From Anaerolineae bacterium (GTDB lineage: Bacteria > Chloroflexota > Anaerolineae > Promineifilales > Promineifilaceae), in assembly GCA_030425205.1 (NCBI GenBank), contig JAUIAP010000037.1, forward strand, positions 1-63,701: 63,701 nt of DNA, given 5' to 3'. A program made the translations under genes and the position numbers. How positions within the stretch are numbered: the stretch's first letter is position 1; each line of letters starts with the position of its first letter. This document shows positions 16,213 to 26,800 of the stretch, piece by piece. The notes beneath the pieces are model-generated. The model ran no database searches. It was not told where the DNA came from and was given only the letters and a program-made list of their open reading frames with translations.

Positions 16213-19200
16213 TTACTGTTGCCCTGTCCGATTCAGCGCGGCCGATTGTGCGATTACACCTGTCGCGCCGATCAAATTGCCGTCAAATAATACGGCACGG
16301 TCTACCTGCGTCAATGCGTCGCGGTTCGGTTTGAATCCGTGACGCGCCAGTGGGTCAATCGGTTCAGGCTGCACCAGATGGTCTGGCAGCTTAAACGCTT
16401 CTTGCCAATATTTCGGTGGAATCTGCACGCTGATGGGTGGGGGTTCCACGACATAATCCTGCCATTTCCGTTTTTGCGATGGTTGTGGGATGGTGTACCC
16501 CTGCCATAGATCGACCGTCGTTTCGGTCAGCGACGGCTCGACAAAGAAGGTGTAGAGATCGTCGGCAAAGAAAAGCGGGCTGACCAGCGGCGCAAACTCG
16601 GCATTGGGATAACGCATCTGATTGCTTGTCGGCAACAACGTGTAACTGCCATAGCCGCCCTTGTTGAAGATCGCTTGCGGCGCAGACGGTGTCACCACTT
16701 TGTTGCCGTCTGTCGTCACGATCTGCTGGACAAAGCTGACGCTCAACGCACCTGCCCCCGTGTGGCGGTTATATATTTTGCCTTTTGCCGACGGATAGGG
16801 GGAGTTGGGTGGGGCATCGCTGCGCTCCTTAAACAGGGGCCGGCTATTTTTGCTCAGGACGCGGAACGACATGGGCGTGCCTAAGCCGTTCAAGTTGATG
16901 TTGACCGCTCCCCCATCCTCAGCGACGCTGACGGTGACAAAAATCGTCTCAGGGGCTGTGCTATCGACCACGTTGCCAAAGCCGCTCGACTCGCGGGTTG
17001 TCCACGACCCTTGAAAGTATTCAGACCAGTTGAGCTGGATATCGAGTTTGCGTTTGGCCGCTGCGCTGGCAGTCGCCCCAGCCGACGCAACCAACGAGTC
17101 AAAGCTCATTTCCATCAGCGATTCTTTCTTTTCATTTGAGGGGGGGCGCAGTATCGTAGCACGGTTGCCTGAGCCAATTCGTATGTTCGCGTGAGTCTTA
17201 TCCCAGTTGCCTGCCTGCCACTCGTCGAGCAAGTCTAAACCGTATCGCGTGGTCAGCTCAACCCTATCCGCTATCCCTTGACCTTGCGGCAGGCTCCCCT
17301 GTTCGACCTTTTCCATCAGGCTGAGCCAGAAGAGATGTAACCGCTCACGCCAAACGACGGCGACGATGTGCTGTCCGTCGATCTCGGCCGAAACCGGCTC
17401 CCACGCCGTCCACATCTGATGGGCATAGCGACGGTAGAAGTATTGGTGGGGCAGGGTGTGAGTTCGGCCGATGACATGCAGGATCGGTGGCGACTGCGGC
17501 CGCTCCTCAGCATACATCGTCACAATTTCCAGCCGCGCCAACTGGTCGAGCTTTTTCAAATAGACGTAGAGCGCATCTTCGGCAAGCTGGTTGGTCACAT
17601 CCCCCTGCAATAAACTACTTTCTAACTCCTGATAGAGATGGGTTTTGTCATCGCGCCACTCCGGTTCGAGCCAATTTTCGGGAAAGAGGAAAATTTTGCG
17701 GTTGGCCTCCCAGACGCGATACCGCTTCATCCACTGCCAATGGTCGGCGTTGAGCATCGACGGATGCACGCGCAGTTCCAGATTCAAAAAGCAGCGTTGG
17801 ATAAAGGTTTGAAGCGACGAAATCGCCAGCCGCAGTCGCGAGGTCTGCACGACCGGCTCCATGCCGGGATCGATCAGGAAGTACTCAAACAGTTTTTCAA
17901 GGCTATCCAATTCGGGCGTGATGTGGATGATGTAGGCGACCAGTGCATCGCGTTGTTTTTGGCGCAAGGGATCGAAGATCGCCTTGGCGATGCGCTGCCA
18001 CGTCTCCGGCTCATAACGCGCTTTGACGGCGTTGCGAACGGCCGCAGCTATCGTTGCATCGGGTGTCGGCGTAAGCCACTTTTTGACGGTCGCCATCGGT
18101 AGGCCAAAACGTTCGACAACTTGCAACGCTTGCCACAGACGTGTCAGGCGATCTAGATCGGTGAAGTGGGCTGGGTCGGTCATTCGCAGTTCGGCCGAAA
18201 CCGCCTCCACAGTGGCCTTCTTCCGCCGCGTCAACGTCGCCACCTGCTCCGCCAACACCTCGACAGCATCAACCGCCGCATGTTCAAACAGCGCGATCAG
18301 ATCGTCCCCCCCACCCGCCATGTCGCGTTTGAGTGCGGCGTAGTCGAGCAGGCGCAGTAGCCCCGTGAATTGCGTCGCTTCCTCAGCCGGCAATTCTACG
18401 GTTGGTAGTTTGGTTAAATCGAAGGTGAAGTTGGCCGCATGTGCCAACAAATACCCGACCTCCCGCGCACTCAGTCCGACCTCCTGCACAACTCGCAACC
18501 CTTTTTCCAACAGCGTGTACGCTGTCAGCGCATCCGTTACCGTCGTCTGTGGCAGGAGGATAAATTGGCTCAAGGCCCCCTTCGCCGTCATCTTTTCCCC
18601 CTTGACCAGCAACGCACATGCGCTGCCCTGCAAGTTGCCAACCACCAATGTAATGGGGTGCAGCACGCCCGCTTTTAAGGGCAGAACGACTTCCCACTCA
18701 GCGTCATCTTGCGCCGCCGTCTCGGTCAATAGCGGCGTGGACAGCGTTGCGAGGTGTAGGGCAATCGTCGCGTCCTGCTTGCCTAGCTTGGCAAAGAAAC
18801 GATAGTCGCCATCTTGCGGCACGACGAGATAGCCGCGCCAACTCGCGTTCGTCAGGTTGTCCGCTGCCGTGACCGCCACATCGCTGACGATGGCGGGTTC
18901 ACCCGGCGTGCGTTCGATGCTGAGACCGCGCTGGCTCAATGCGGCAACCGGCATCAGCAATGGCTCTTGCAGCGCTTCAAGCAAGGCCGCATCTGCGCCA
19001 AATTGCGTGGTCGCGGCTTGCATGATCGCTTGCCGCGTTAGCTTATCTTGTAAAAATGGCAAAATTTGTTGGAGGTGGGTGAGTCGTTCTTCGACCGAAG
19101 TCACCCGCACTGCATCCTCAAAGATCGGCGCAAACGGGGCGTAGACGAGCGCGATCTTTTGTTGCAACGCCTCAGCGGTCAGATTTTCGGCGAGCGTGGG

Positions 19201-22200
19201 GATGGCATAGTCGGCCGAAATTTGGTGTAGTTGGACGGCTAATCGGCCGATCCAGTCGAGCATCACCGCCACGTCTGTCTGCCCTTTATCCAGCGGATCA
19301 ACCTGATGGCGCAGCCAATAGTCGAGATCGCTGATCTTAAATCGGCTCGCCTTGATCTGCTGCGCCAGTCGCACAAAGGCCAACGTCTGCCTCAGCGGAT
19401 AATCCTCCTCGATTGTGGTAAGCGGAGTCGGGTGCAGGGGGTGGAATGGATTGAGACCACTCAACGTTTTCAACGTGATCAAGTCGGCAATCGACAGCTT
19501 CAACCCCTTCGCCAGCAGCCCATAGCGATAGAGCAGCGAAACATTCGCCAGCGACAACACGGCATTGTCGAGCGTTTGCCCCGCATCCTGCAAGATTTGG
19601 CGTATCTCATCGGATGTCAACGTCAACGCCGCTTGCAGAGCTGGCAAATGGTCGATGACAAACAGATTGGGATTGCTCAGATATTCGCCGAATGGATCAT
19701 CAAAGGTGGGGTCATCTTTGAGAATGTTGCGCGTCAAAAAGAGTTGGGCGTAGAGCGAATTTTTGCCGTATGTCGGCAAGTCGCCCCATAGCGTCAACAG
19801 CTTGAGACGACCATTTTTGCCCATGTTGAGCAGTCCGGTCAGCTCTTTGAGATGCGCCAAATAGACCAACGCCGTTTGCATCGCCGTGCCTTGCGTCGTT
19901 GCGTCCAACTCGCGGAAATCCGGCAGGAAAAGGCAGAGTGCGCGATCCGTTTCTGCAAGCGACCAGCCCAACCGCCGCCACAAGCGCACGAACAAATTGA
20001 TTTTGAGCAGGTCGAACTTGAGCAGATCAAGCAGCGTTTCTGCGTTCTCGTCTGCATACCCTAGCTGTGTTGCTGCAAAGCTACAGCCACCGCTGTCGTC
20101 GCGCAGCAGCAACACACGCTTAAATTGTCCGTCGTTCCAAGCAGCTTCCAGCCAAAGTGCCGCATCAAAGTCCGGCCGCTGTGACTTGTATTTGTCAGTC
20201 GCTTGCACCAATCGCATTTCAAATTCAGCTTTCTCAAGCTGCTGCTCATCCGTTAGCGCAACTGCTGCCGCAAGCTCCCTGTAACGCAAGACATCGCTCA
20301 CCCCAACCCGCAGTTTATGCAGCGTGATCAGCGTATCTATGTTGGGATTGATAAATTCCGTCTGGATAAGGTCGGCGAGTTCTTGGTAGCTGATTCCCAG
20401 ACGCTTGGCGAGCGTTTCGGCCGATTGCAGATCCTCCACAGGGATCGTTGGGGGTAAGCCATAGAGTTTGGCGAGATCAGTTTCACCTGTGTAGGTGGCG
20501 TACTCAGTTGCCGTCAACCCCAGATATTCGGCAAAAATGGCGGACAGGGTGTAACCGTCGTCGGTGGGGGGGAAGAGGGTGTTATTCGGCCGAAAAACAT
20601 CCAATAGCTGCCAGAATGGTGTCTCGAAATAGTCGCAGAAGCGGCGCACCGTTTCCAGCCACAGGTCAAACGGCAAGGTGAGCGGGTAGTTGGCCTTTCT
20701 GAGCGGGGTGTACGCATCGGCAATAAGGTTGTGCGGTTCGGCGAGCAGTTCGGCCGAAGTCGCCTCCCCCGTATCATGCACTGCCTGTGCATCTAACCCC
20801 TGATGGACAACGTAATACTCCAAAATTTCGTTGACCAGATCGATGTAGGGCAGGGCGACGTTCGTGTTTTCACACGTCAGCGGCAGATGGGGAATGTCGG
20901 GGCGACGGGCAATCAGTGCGTCGTAGGGCTTGAGAAAGTTGTAGGGCGGATCGCCGTAAGCCGCTTGGTGAGTGTCCTGCCAAAATTTGAGTGTGTGTTC
21001 CCAATCTTGGGCGGGTGGATCGACGAAGCGCAGCAGATCGACCAGATAGGCAGCCGGGCTGAGAACGGAACGGCAATGCTCGCACGCGCAAAAATCCTGT
21101 GACCCAAACAACGCCTGCACCGTTGGATACGCTTTGAGTAGCTTGTTTAGTTTCTCCTTTTCATCAGCGTGCGTTTGCGGCGTTCCCGAAATTGCCAGCA
21201 GCGGTGGGTCGCTATCCGTCCTCTTCGCCAGCGAGTAGATGTTGAACGTCATTGACGTGATCTGCTGGCTCTTGTCCCAGACCAATTCTGTTTCTTGGCG
21301 CGAGCCAAAGCGTTCCCAATAGCGGTCGATAAATTCCCGTCGCGGCAGGGCTGTGACCTGTTGGGCAGAGGTGAACCCCAATTCGAGCAGGGCGGTCATC
21401 GCCTTGTCGCTGGGGGTCATTTGGTAGACGCGGGTGAGCAGTTTTGCGCCCGTTTCGGCCGCCATCTGCTCGCTGGCCTCCATTCCCGCAAATAGCGATT
21501 CGCGGTGCTGTTCGATAAAGGATTCGACAGGGGTTCGGCCGAGTTGGAATCCCTGCTCAACCGCCTGTCCTAAAAATCGCTGCACGGGTGCTTTGAGCGC
21601 ATCATGCTGCGACCCCAACGGCAGTTCATCCTTGCCGATCATACGCTGCACAACATGGGTCGGATAGCTCTGGCGCACCATACGCGCCATATCTTCGGCG
21701 TAGGCATCGCGCCGCGCTGTAACGGTGGGTTGCGTGTAGGCGGGTGGGATCAATTGTGCCAAGCGAGCGAGGTCTGCCTCTGTCATTTCTTCTGGCTGAT
21801 CTTCGTCCTCTTTTGCCATCCGATTCAGCCGCGTCACCCACTGATCCTGACGATACAAATCTTTTTCCACCAGTTGCGACAACTGATCCTGCGTGCTGAT
21901 TTCGGCTTGCAGCGTAGCGGTCAAGGGCGCATTGTTTAGCGTCAGAAATGCGAGCTTGCCTTGCAATTGTAGCGTGCTGATCTGGTCCTCTGGAATCCCT
22001 GCATCGGCGGCGGCCTGCCATAACTGCGTCCCTGTGCCGTCGTGTTGCAACGCTAACTCCGCAAATTTTTCCAGTTCCACCGTGTCAATCGTCGCCGTCG
22101 CCAGCATCTCGCCCATGCTCGACAGTGCGCCGGGAACGACCATTTCGTGACGTTCCTTCAGCCGAAACGTGTCAAACGCATTCAGTGCGCTGGTCATCCG

Positions 22201-23472
22201 GTCTTCATCCAACGCGATCACGCCCGCCGCATTCGCCTGTGACAAGGCACTGGCAAACGCCTCATGGCTGACCGCCGCCAATGCTTCCCGATCTGCTGGC
22301 AACCCCGTCCGCAACGCGCCGTACAGCACATCATGGGCGATGGCAGTCTCGGCTGCTACATTGGCAGCGGTGGCGGCGGTGGCGATCAGACGGGCATCCC
22401 ACTGCGTCGCCTCATGCAGCAGCGAAATATCTTGACCGTCTGCACCCTCACGCGCCTGCGCCAAGCGGCTCATATCGCCAACGACGCTCGTCAAATCACG
22501 CGCCAACAGTTGCCACTCGTTGGCTTGCGTCTGCACAGCGGCGGGGGCGACGAGGTTGAGGATGGCCGTGCGGTCGGCGTTGACTTTCGGATTGGATAGC
22601 TTGATCGCCGTGCCATCTTGGGCAATCGCCTGCACTTCGATGTTGGCCGCCGTGCCATCATACGGCAGCGCGTAATAACCGCGCTCATCCGTCTCGATTT
22701 CGCTGTCGCCCAACAGGGTTACGTCATCACCAAAGCCTCTGTTGACAATACGCAGCTTGATGTTGGCGGCGGGCAGACCCGTTTCGGTAAAAATGCGCCC
22801 TTCGACGCGGCTGCGATTGGCGGCCGTGCTGAGGGCGAGCGTGAGGGCGTTGCGCGTCGCCTCATCAAAAATGCCCGTTTGGGAGAGGTCGTATTTGGCT
22901 TGTAGTTGCAGGATTGCGGCGCGTGTGCCGCTACCGAAGATGGATTCGGCCGATTCTTCCCTTGGCAACACCACCCCCAACTGCCCCAACTGTGCCTGCA
23001 AATCAGCCACAGCTGCGCCGCGCATGTTGAACGTCAGTGCGGGTGGCTGCCGCAATGCGCCGATCTGCGCGTCAATGTTCGCCAAATAGTCAGTCCCCGC
23101 ATTGATCGCGCTCAACGTCTCGCTCTGCACCGCCAACGCCTCCACCACCCGCGACCACCCCTCAAACCCCTGATCGACTAGTCCCATCTCCTGCAAGAAG
23201 GCGTTGAGTGCCTCCGCCGTCACCCCGTCAACCTCCCCAAAGTTCTCAACCTGCAACCCCCAGCGTTCTTGTACCAACACGACCATCCGTTGCGTCGCGC
23301 CCTTGTAAGCCTGTGATGCGCTTTCCAGCCGCAACCCGCCGTCGAGTTCCTCCTGCTCGCCCGGAGCAATATCCAACACATTCCGATCCAACAAAACGCG
23401 CAAAGCCGCCTGCAAATCAGCCACAGTCGCCCCGCGCATCCCATCCGTCAATGGAAAGATTACTTTCTTCAT
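16213..23472 (-). CDS. Tc toxin TcA, N-terminal subunit
   Basis: 2419 residues from ATG 23472, which has GGAGA about 7 bases upstream; the frame is open further 5' but lacks a better site. Two peptidoglycan-binding-like helical repeats (about 1-70, 165-230) and a transthyretin-like domain (about 240-310) precede the TcA body. The VRP1/SpvA-like region with CACEHCRSVLSPAAYLVDLL is near 795. A PA14-like beta insert lies at about 1527-1637. The ABC-toxin signature NRKIFLFPENW is near 1924, and a beta-rich neuraminidase-like region ends the protein. Together with the next gene it makes 3660 residues, against roughly 2500 for Photorhabdus TcdA1. The extra N-terminal domains may attach the shell to the producer's wall or to a receptor (inference). 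Confidence 0.9.
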   Translation of the reverse strand: MKKVIFPLTDGMRGATVADLQAALRVLLDRNVLDIAPGEQEELDGGLRLESASQAYKGATQRMVVLVQERWGLQVENFGEVDGVTAEALNAFLQEMGLVDQGFEGWSRVVEALAVQSETLSAINAGTDYLANIDAQIGALRQPPALTFNMRGAAVADLQAQLGQLGVVLPREESAESIFGSGTRAAILQLQAKYDLSQTGIFDEATRNALTLALSTAANRSRVEGRIFTETGLPAANIKLRIVNRGFGDDVTLLGDSEIETDERGYYALPYDGTAANIEVQAIAQDGTAIKLSNPKVNADRTAILNLVAPAAVQTQANEWQLLARDLTSVVGDMSRLAQAREGADGQDISLLHEATQWDARLIATAATAANVAAETAIAHDVLYGALRTGLPADREALAAVSHEAFASALSQANAAGVIALDEDRMTSALNAFDTFRLKERHEMVVPGALSSMGEMLATATIDTVELEKFAELALQHDGTGTQLWQAAADAGIPEDQISTLQLQGKLAFLTLNNAPLTATLQAEISTQDQLSQLVEKDLYRQDQWVTRLNRMAKEDEDQPEEMTEADLARLAQLIPPAYTQPTVTARRDAYAEDMARMVRQSYPTHVVQRMIGKDELPLGSQHDALKAPVQRFLGQAVEQGFQLGRTPVESFIEQHRESLFAGMEASEQMAAETGAKLLTRVYQMTPSDKAMTALLELGFTSAQQVTALPRREFIDRYWERFGSRQETELVWDKSQQITSMTFNIYSLAKRTDSDPPLLAISGTPQTHADEKEKLNKLLKAYPTVQALFGSQDFCACEHCRSVLSPAAYLVDLLRFVDPPAQDWEHTLKFWQDTHQAAYGDPPYNFLKPYDALIARRPDIPHLPLTCENTNVALPYIDLVNEILEYYVVHQGLDAQAVHDTGEATSAELLAEPHNLIADAYTPLRKANYPLTLPFDLWLETVRRFCDYFETPFWQLLDVFRPNNTLFPPTDDGYTLSAIFAEYLGLTATEYATYTGETDLAKLYGLPPTIPVEDLQSAETLAKRLGISYQELADLIQTEFINPNIDTLITLHKLRVGVSDVLRYRELAAAVALTDEQQLEKAEFEMRLVQATDKYKSQRPDFDAALWLEAAWNDGQFKRVLLLRDDSGGCSFAATQLGYADENAETLLDLLKFDLLKINLFVRLWRRLGWSLAETDRALCLFLPDFRELDATTQGTAMQTALVYLAHLKELTGLLNMGKNGRLKLLTLWGDLPTYGKNSLYAQLFLTRNILKDDPTFDDPFGEYLSNPNLFVIDHLPALQAALTLTSDEIRQILQDAGQTLDNAVLSLANVSLLYRYGLLAKGLKLSIADLITLKTLSGLNPFHPLHPTPLTTIEEDYPLRQTLAFVRLAQQIKASRFKISDLDYWLRHQVDPLDKGQTDVAVMLDWIGRLAVQLHQISADYAIPTLAENLTAEALQQKIALVYAPFAPIFEDAVRVTSVEERLTHLQQILPFLQDKLTRQAIMQAATTQFGADAALLEALQEPLLMPVAALSQRGLSIERTPGEPAIVSDVAVTAADNLTNASWRGYLVVPQDGDYRFFAKLGKQDATIALHLATLSTPLLTETAAQDDAEWEVVLPLKAGVLHPITLVVGNLQGSACALLVKGEKMTAKGALSQFILLPQTTVTDALTAYTLLEKGLRVVQEVGLSAREVGYLLAHAANFTFDLTKLPTVELPAEEATQFTGLLRLLDYAALKRDMAGGGDDLIALFEHAAVDAVEVLAEQVATLTRRKKATVEAVSAELRMTDPAHFTDLDRLTRLWQALQVVERFGLPMATVKKWLTPTPDATIAAAVRNAVKARYEPETWQRIAKAIFDPLRQKQRDALVAYIIHITPELDSLEKLFEYFLIDPGMEPVVQTSRLRLAISSLQTFIQRCFLNLELRVHPSMLNADHWQWMKRYRVWEANRKIFLFPENWLEPEWRDDKTHLYQELESSLLQGDVTNQLAEDALYVYLKKLDQLARLEIVTMYAEERPQSPPILHVIGRTHTLPHQYFYRRYAHQMWTAWEPVSAEIDGQHIVAVVWRERLHLFWLSLMEKVEQGSLPQGQGIADRVELTTRYGLDLLDEWQAGNWDKTHANIRIGSGNRATILRPPSNEKKESLMEMSFDSLVASAGATASAAAKRKLDIQLNWSEYFQGSWTTRESSGFGNVVDSTAPETIFVTVSVAEDGGAVNINLNGLGTPMSFRVLSKNSRPLFKERSDAPPNSPYPSAKGKIYNRHTGAGALSVSFVQQIVTTDGNKVVTPSAPQAIFNKGGYGSYTLLPTSNQMRYPNAEFAPLVSPLFFADDLYTFFVEPSLTETTVDLWQGYTIPQPSQKRKWQDYVVEPPPISVQIPPKYWQEAFKLPDHLVQPEPIDPLARHGFKPNRDALTQVDRAVLFDGNLIGATGVIAQSAALNRTGQQ

Positions 23473-23491
23473 TGTTTGTCTCCAGTTACAA

Positions 23492-23610
23492 CTCGTTCCG
23501 ACGGTCTCCGTCGGAATGCCTATCTTGACGCTCCGCGTCTTTTTTGTGACTCTGCAAGCAGAACGCAGAGGGTCCAAAAGTGCATTCCCACGCGGAGCGG
23601 TGGGAACGAG
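23492..23610. repeat. 119-bp multi-hairpin intergenic element
   Basis: Bounded by CTCGTTCC and its complement GGAACGAG. Inside are four hairpins: CCGACGG-tct-CCGTCGG, GACGC-tcc-GCGTC followed by TTTTTT, CTCTGC...GCAGAG, and TTCCCAC...GTGGGAA. The terminal motif (CGTTCCCACG...GGGAATGC type) is common as a mobile palindromic repeat in many bacterial phyla, from memory. It fills the gap between the small gene and TcA and may lower TcA expression relative to the TcB-TcC fusion. Confidence 0.65.
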
Positions 23611-23628
23611 CTAAAAATTCGGAAGTAA

Positions 23629-23886
23629 TTAAACGGAAATCAGGCGCACATCATGCTCGTTTAATGTATCTTGACTAATTTCGATGTGCTGATATGTCCA
23701 CAAATCACGGTCTGTTCCGTTACTGAAGACCTCCCCACTAATTTCAATATGATCAATTTCAACGTCGTCGAGCAAAAGACGACACATTACGGCTGATACA
23801 ATGGGCATCGCTGTCGTAATGTCGCCTGTGAAGATGGTTTTTTTATGGATGTTAAACACCTTTTTGACCTTCATCTCTAGTTTCAT
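23629..23886 (-). CDS. Small protein after the Tc toxin tip, possible immunity protein
   Basis: 85 residues from ATG 23886, one base after the stop of the TcB-TcC fusion, with AAGGGG 7 bases upstream; an in-frame GTG at 23904 is a weaker alternative. The protein (KLEMKVKKVFNIHKKTIFTG...) is predicted as mixed alpha/beta and soluble, without signal peptide. I do not recognise the family. A small gene tightly coupled to the variable C-terminal tip of an RHS toxin is the usual position of a cognate immunity gene. Tc toxins against eukaryotes normally need none, so its presence may mean that the tip is also harmful to bacteria. A chaperone is the alternative. Confidence 0.6.
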   Translation of the reverse strand: MKLEMKVKKVFNIHKKTIFTGDITTAMPIVSAVMCRLLLDDVEIDHIEISGEVFSNGTDRDLWTYQHIEISQDTLNEHDVRLISV

Positions 23887-23887
23887 T

Positions 23888-26800
23888 TCATAACCCCTTA
23901 TCACGAAGGATTTGCAAGCGTCTTACATCTTCAGCACCTAAACCGAGCATTTTCTGATGACGTATCATGAAATTTTTTACGTGTGTCTCTGCACTGCCTA
24001 GCCCTGTTGTCCCTAAACGATCTGTGATTCCTAACTTAGTTTGTGTGCCGTGCAAAAACTCTTCCAAAACGGCCGCCTTGCTAGGATTCGGCCGAAGAAT
24101 AATGTCCTCGGTACCAAAAGAAGCTGCCTCTGCATTTCGCATGTCCAAAAACTTAAGTTCATCGCTACCTTGTACTGCGTATGAGACGGCTCTTTTCTTT
24201 CCAACTGCCTCCAATAATTCTGGCGTTGCACTTTCAACTCCCGCAAGTTCACCCGAACTAAACATCGGCCCATTTTTTGGAACGACAGGCGTTTTCGTCG
24301 CTGCACCCAGCGTTCCCTTCGTCAAATTTGCCGCGCCCTCAACCGCCAACACAATTTGTGGGCCATCAAGCACGATGTCGGTGATTGCATTGGCGACTTT
24401 GGCATCCGCTCCCGCTTCCTTACTGTGTGACGGCAATGCCATACCTGCCGCCCCTAACAACTCTGGGCGATAATAGGCAACTGTTCCAAGCCCTTCCCCA
24501 ACATTTTTGACCTGCCCCGCAAACCCTTTTACCATGCCAACCGCCATCTTTGCTGGGGCTTCCTGTCTGCGTTTGACGGCAGCGTTTACTTTCTCCTTTG
24601 CACCATGGGTGTCTGAATGGGTCGCATAGAACGCGATATCGGCGTAATCTTCGGCCGATTCCTTGAGACCCTGCTTTGCACCTTCCACCATCCCCTCTCC
24701 ACGCTTTGCCATATTGTTCAACACAGCCGCTGAAACGGGATGCTCATTTGGGTTAAAAGCACTATCGACCGCCTCAAACACCGCTCCACCCGGTTTGACC
24801 GCTGCTTGCGCCCGATCTATCCCCTTTGAAACGCTGTTTTTGACGCGATCAAATAGATCGCCACCCAACGGATCGACATTGCGGATCGGGTTGGCCGCAA
24901 CGTATAGATAAAGGTTGGTGGAATCGACAAAACCAGCGGGGTCGCAGCGCGTCCACCGTCCCAACCACGGAATGTAATAACGTGCGCCGTGATAGGTAAA
25001 GCCCGTTTCTTCGTCGCGCTCTTTGCCCGTGTAGCGGTAGCGTTTGGGGGTGTCAGTTTGGCTGCGACTGGCTTGGTAGGCGGTCGTGCCATAGGGGTGA
25101 AATTCTTCGTAGGAGATAATTTGGGCTGCGTCGTTTACTTCGAGAGCGGCCGAGCCGAGATGGTTGCCCAACTGATAGCGAATCAGTTGACGTAGGGCGG
25201 GATCGTTTCCCTGTAATTTGGTACGCGTTTCGATTAGGGCGACGCGCTGTTTGTCGTCCATGACGTGCAGGGTTTCGCGTTCTAGCGCAACCGACTGACC
25301 ACTGTATTTGCGATACAGTTCAAAATTGCCGAGATAGATGCGCTCCTCTTTGAGCTGGCCTACTGCCGATTCGGTCACTTTACGGACACGCTGACCGCTG
25401 CCATCGTAGACGTAATACGTTTTCTCTGCGCTGCCCCCAGCGTTGACCGCTTGCTGCTGACTGGCACGCAATTGATCTTTGAAATCCCATGCCATCGTCG
25501 GCAAATGGGGCATGGCGATTATGTTGCCGTGTGCATCATAGCTGTAGCGGGCGGTGTAGCTAGGGGCAGCGACGTAGGTGGGCTGGCTGGCGAGGTCGTT
25601 GGGTAGGCGCGTGGCGAGGAGGCGGTTGCTGTCGAGCGCGTATTGATAGTCGCGTGTCCAGCGTGTGATGTCGCCACCGCTGTGCTGCATCTGCACGATG
25701 TTGCCAACGGAATCGTAGATAAATGATTCGGCGTAACGTTGTAACGCTTCGGGACTGTTGGGAAACGGGATACCGATCACAGGATCGAATGGTTTGTCAT
25801 CACGCTGGCTATTATTTTGGACGGCATGTTCGCGCCCTTCGGCATGAATCAGGCGATAGAGCGCATCGTAGGTGTAGGCGTTATGCGGTTCAATTTGGCC
25901 GTTGTTGAAAAAGACAGTTTGCTGCGCCGCGTCGCGGATGTCGGTGATGTTGCCGACGGGATCGTAGGTGTAGGTCAGGTCTTGCAGGATGCGCTGGTCG
26001 CTTGTGGTTTTCAGTTGGCGCAAGCGGAATGTTTGCTCATCGTAGTCGTACACTGTGCGGAAAGGCTGGCTGGCGGTGTTGTATTCGATCAGTTCGCGCT
26101 GCCCTTTGGCGTTATAGTTGATGTTACCGATGGCGTGCAACGTGGCTGTCGCTGGATTGAGTAGGGTGGACGCTTCGGCCGAAATCTCCAACCAAACCGC
26201 CACTCCCTCCAACAAATTCGCCTCATTGTAGGTAGGTTGAGTGACATTAAACTTAGTATCGGGTTGATTGCTGTGGGGAGCGGTGAGTTGAATCGGCCGA
26301 TTCAGACCATCATAACGTGTACTCCCCATGAAAATCTCGTCTGCCAACGACGGGTTTTGCGACCAATCTGGAGTCCCCTTGTAATCCTGCACCAGTTGGC
26401 GCGTGCTGCGTAGCGCATTGCCCTTAAAATCAAACGCCTCATCCGTGTTAGTCAGCGGATTGCGCCCCATGCTCGTCACGATTCCCGCGCTGTCAAAATG
26501 TTGGTACGGCTTGCCGCGCAGGTTGAGCGCGAGCTTCTGCTGGTCGCTCAACCCATTGTTAGGTGTGTCGCCATAGATGATTTTTTCGTACTGGGTCGTC
26601 GTTGCGCCATCGGTGACATAGGTGGCAATCGGCCGATGTAACCCATCATAGTCGCTTAAAAAGGTGTGACCACGACTATCCCACGCCAAGAGCGGTTTAC
26701 CCGCCGCATCGTTGAGCATCCAGCGATCCCCCGCGTCCATACTGTGCTGAAAGAGCAGATTGCCCGCGATGTCGTAACAGGACGTAAAGCCATTGGCAGG

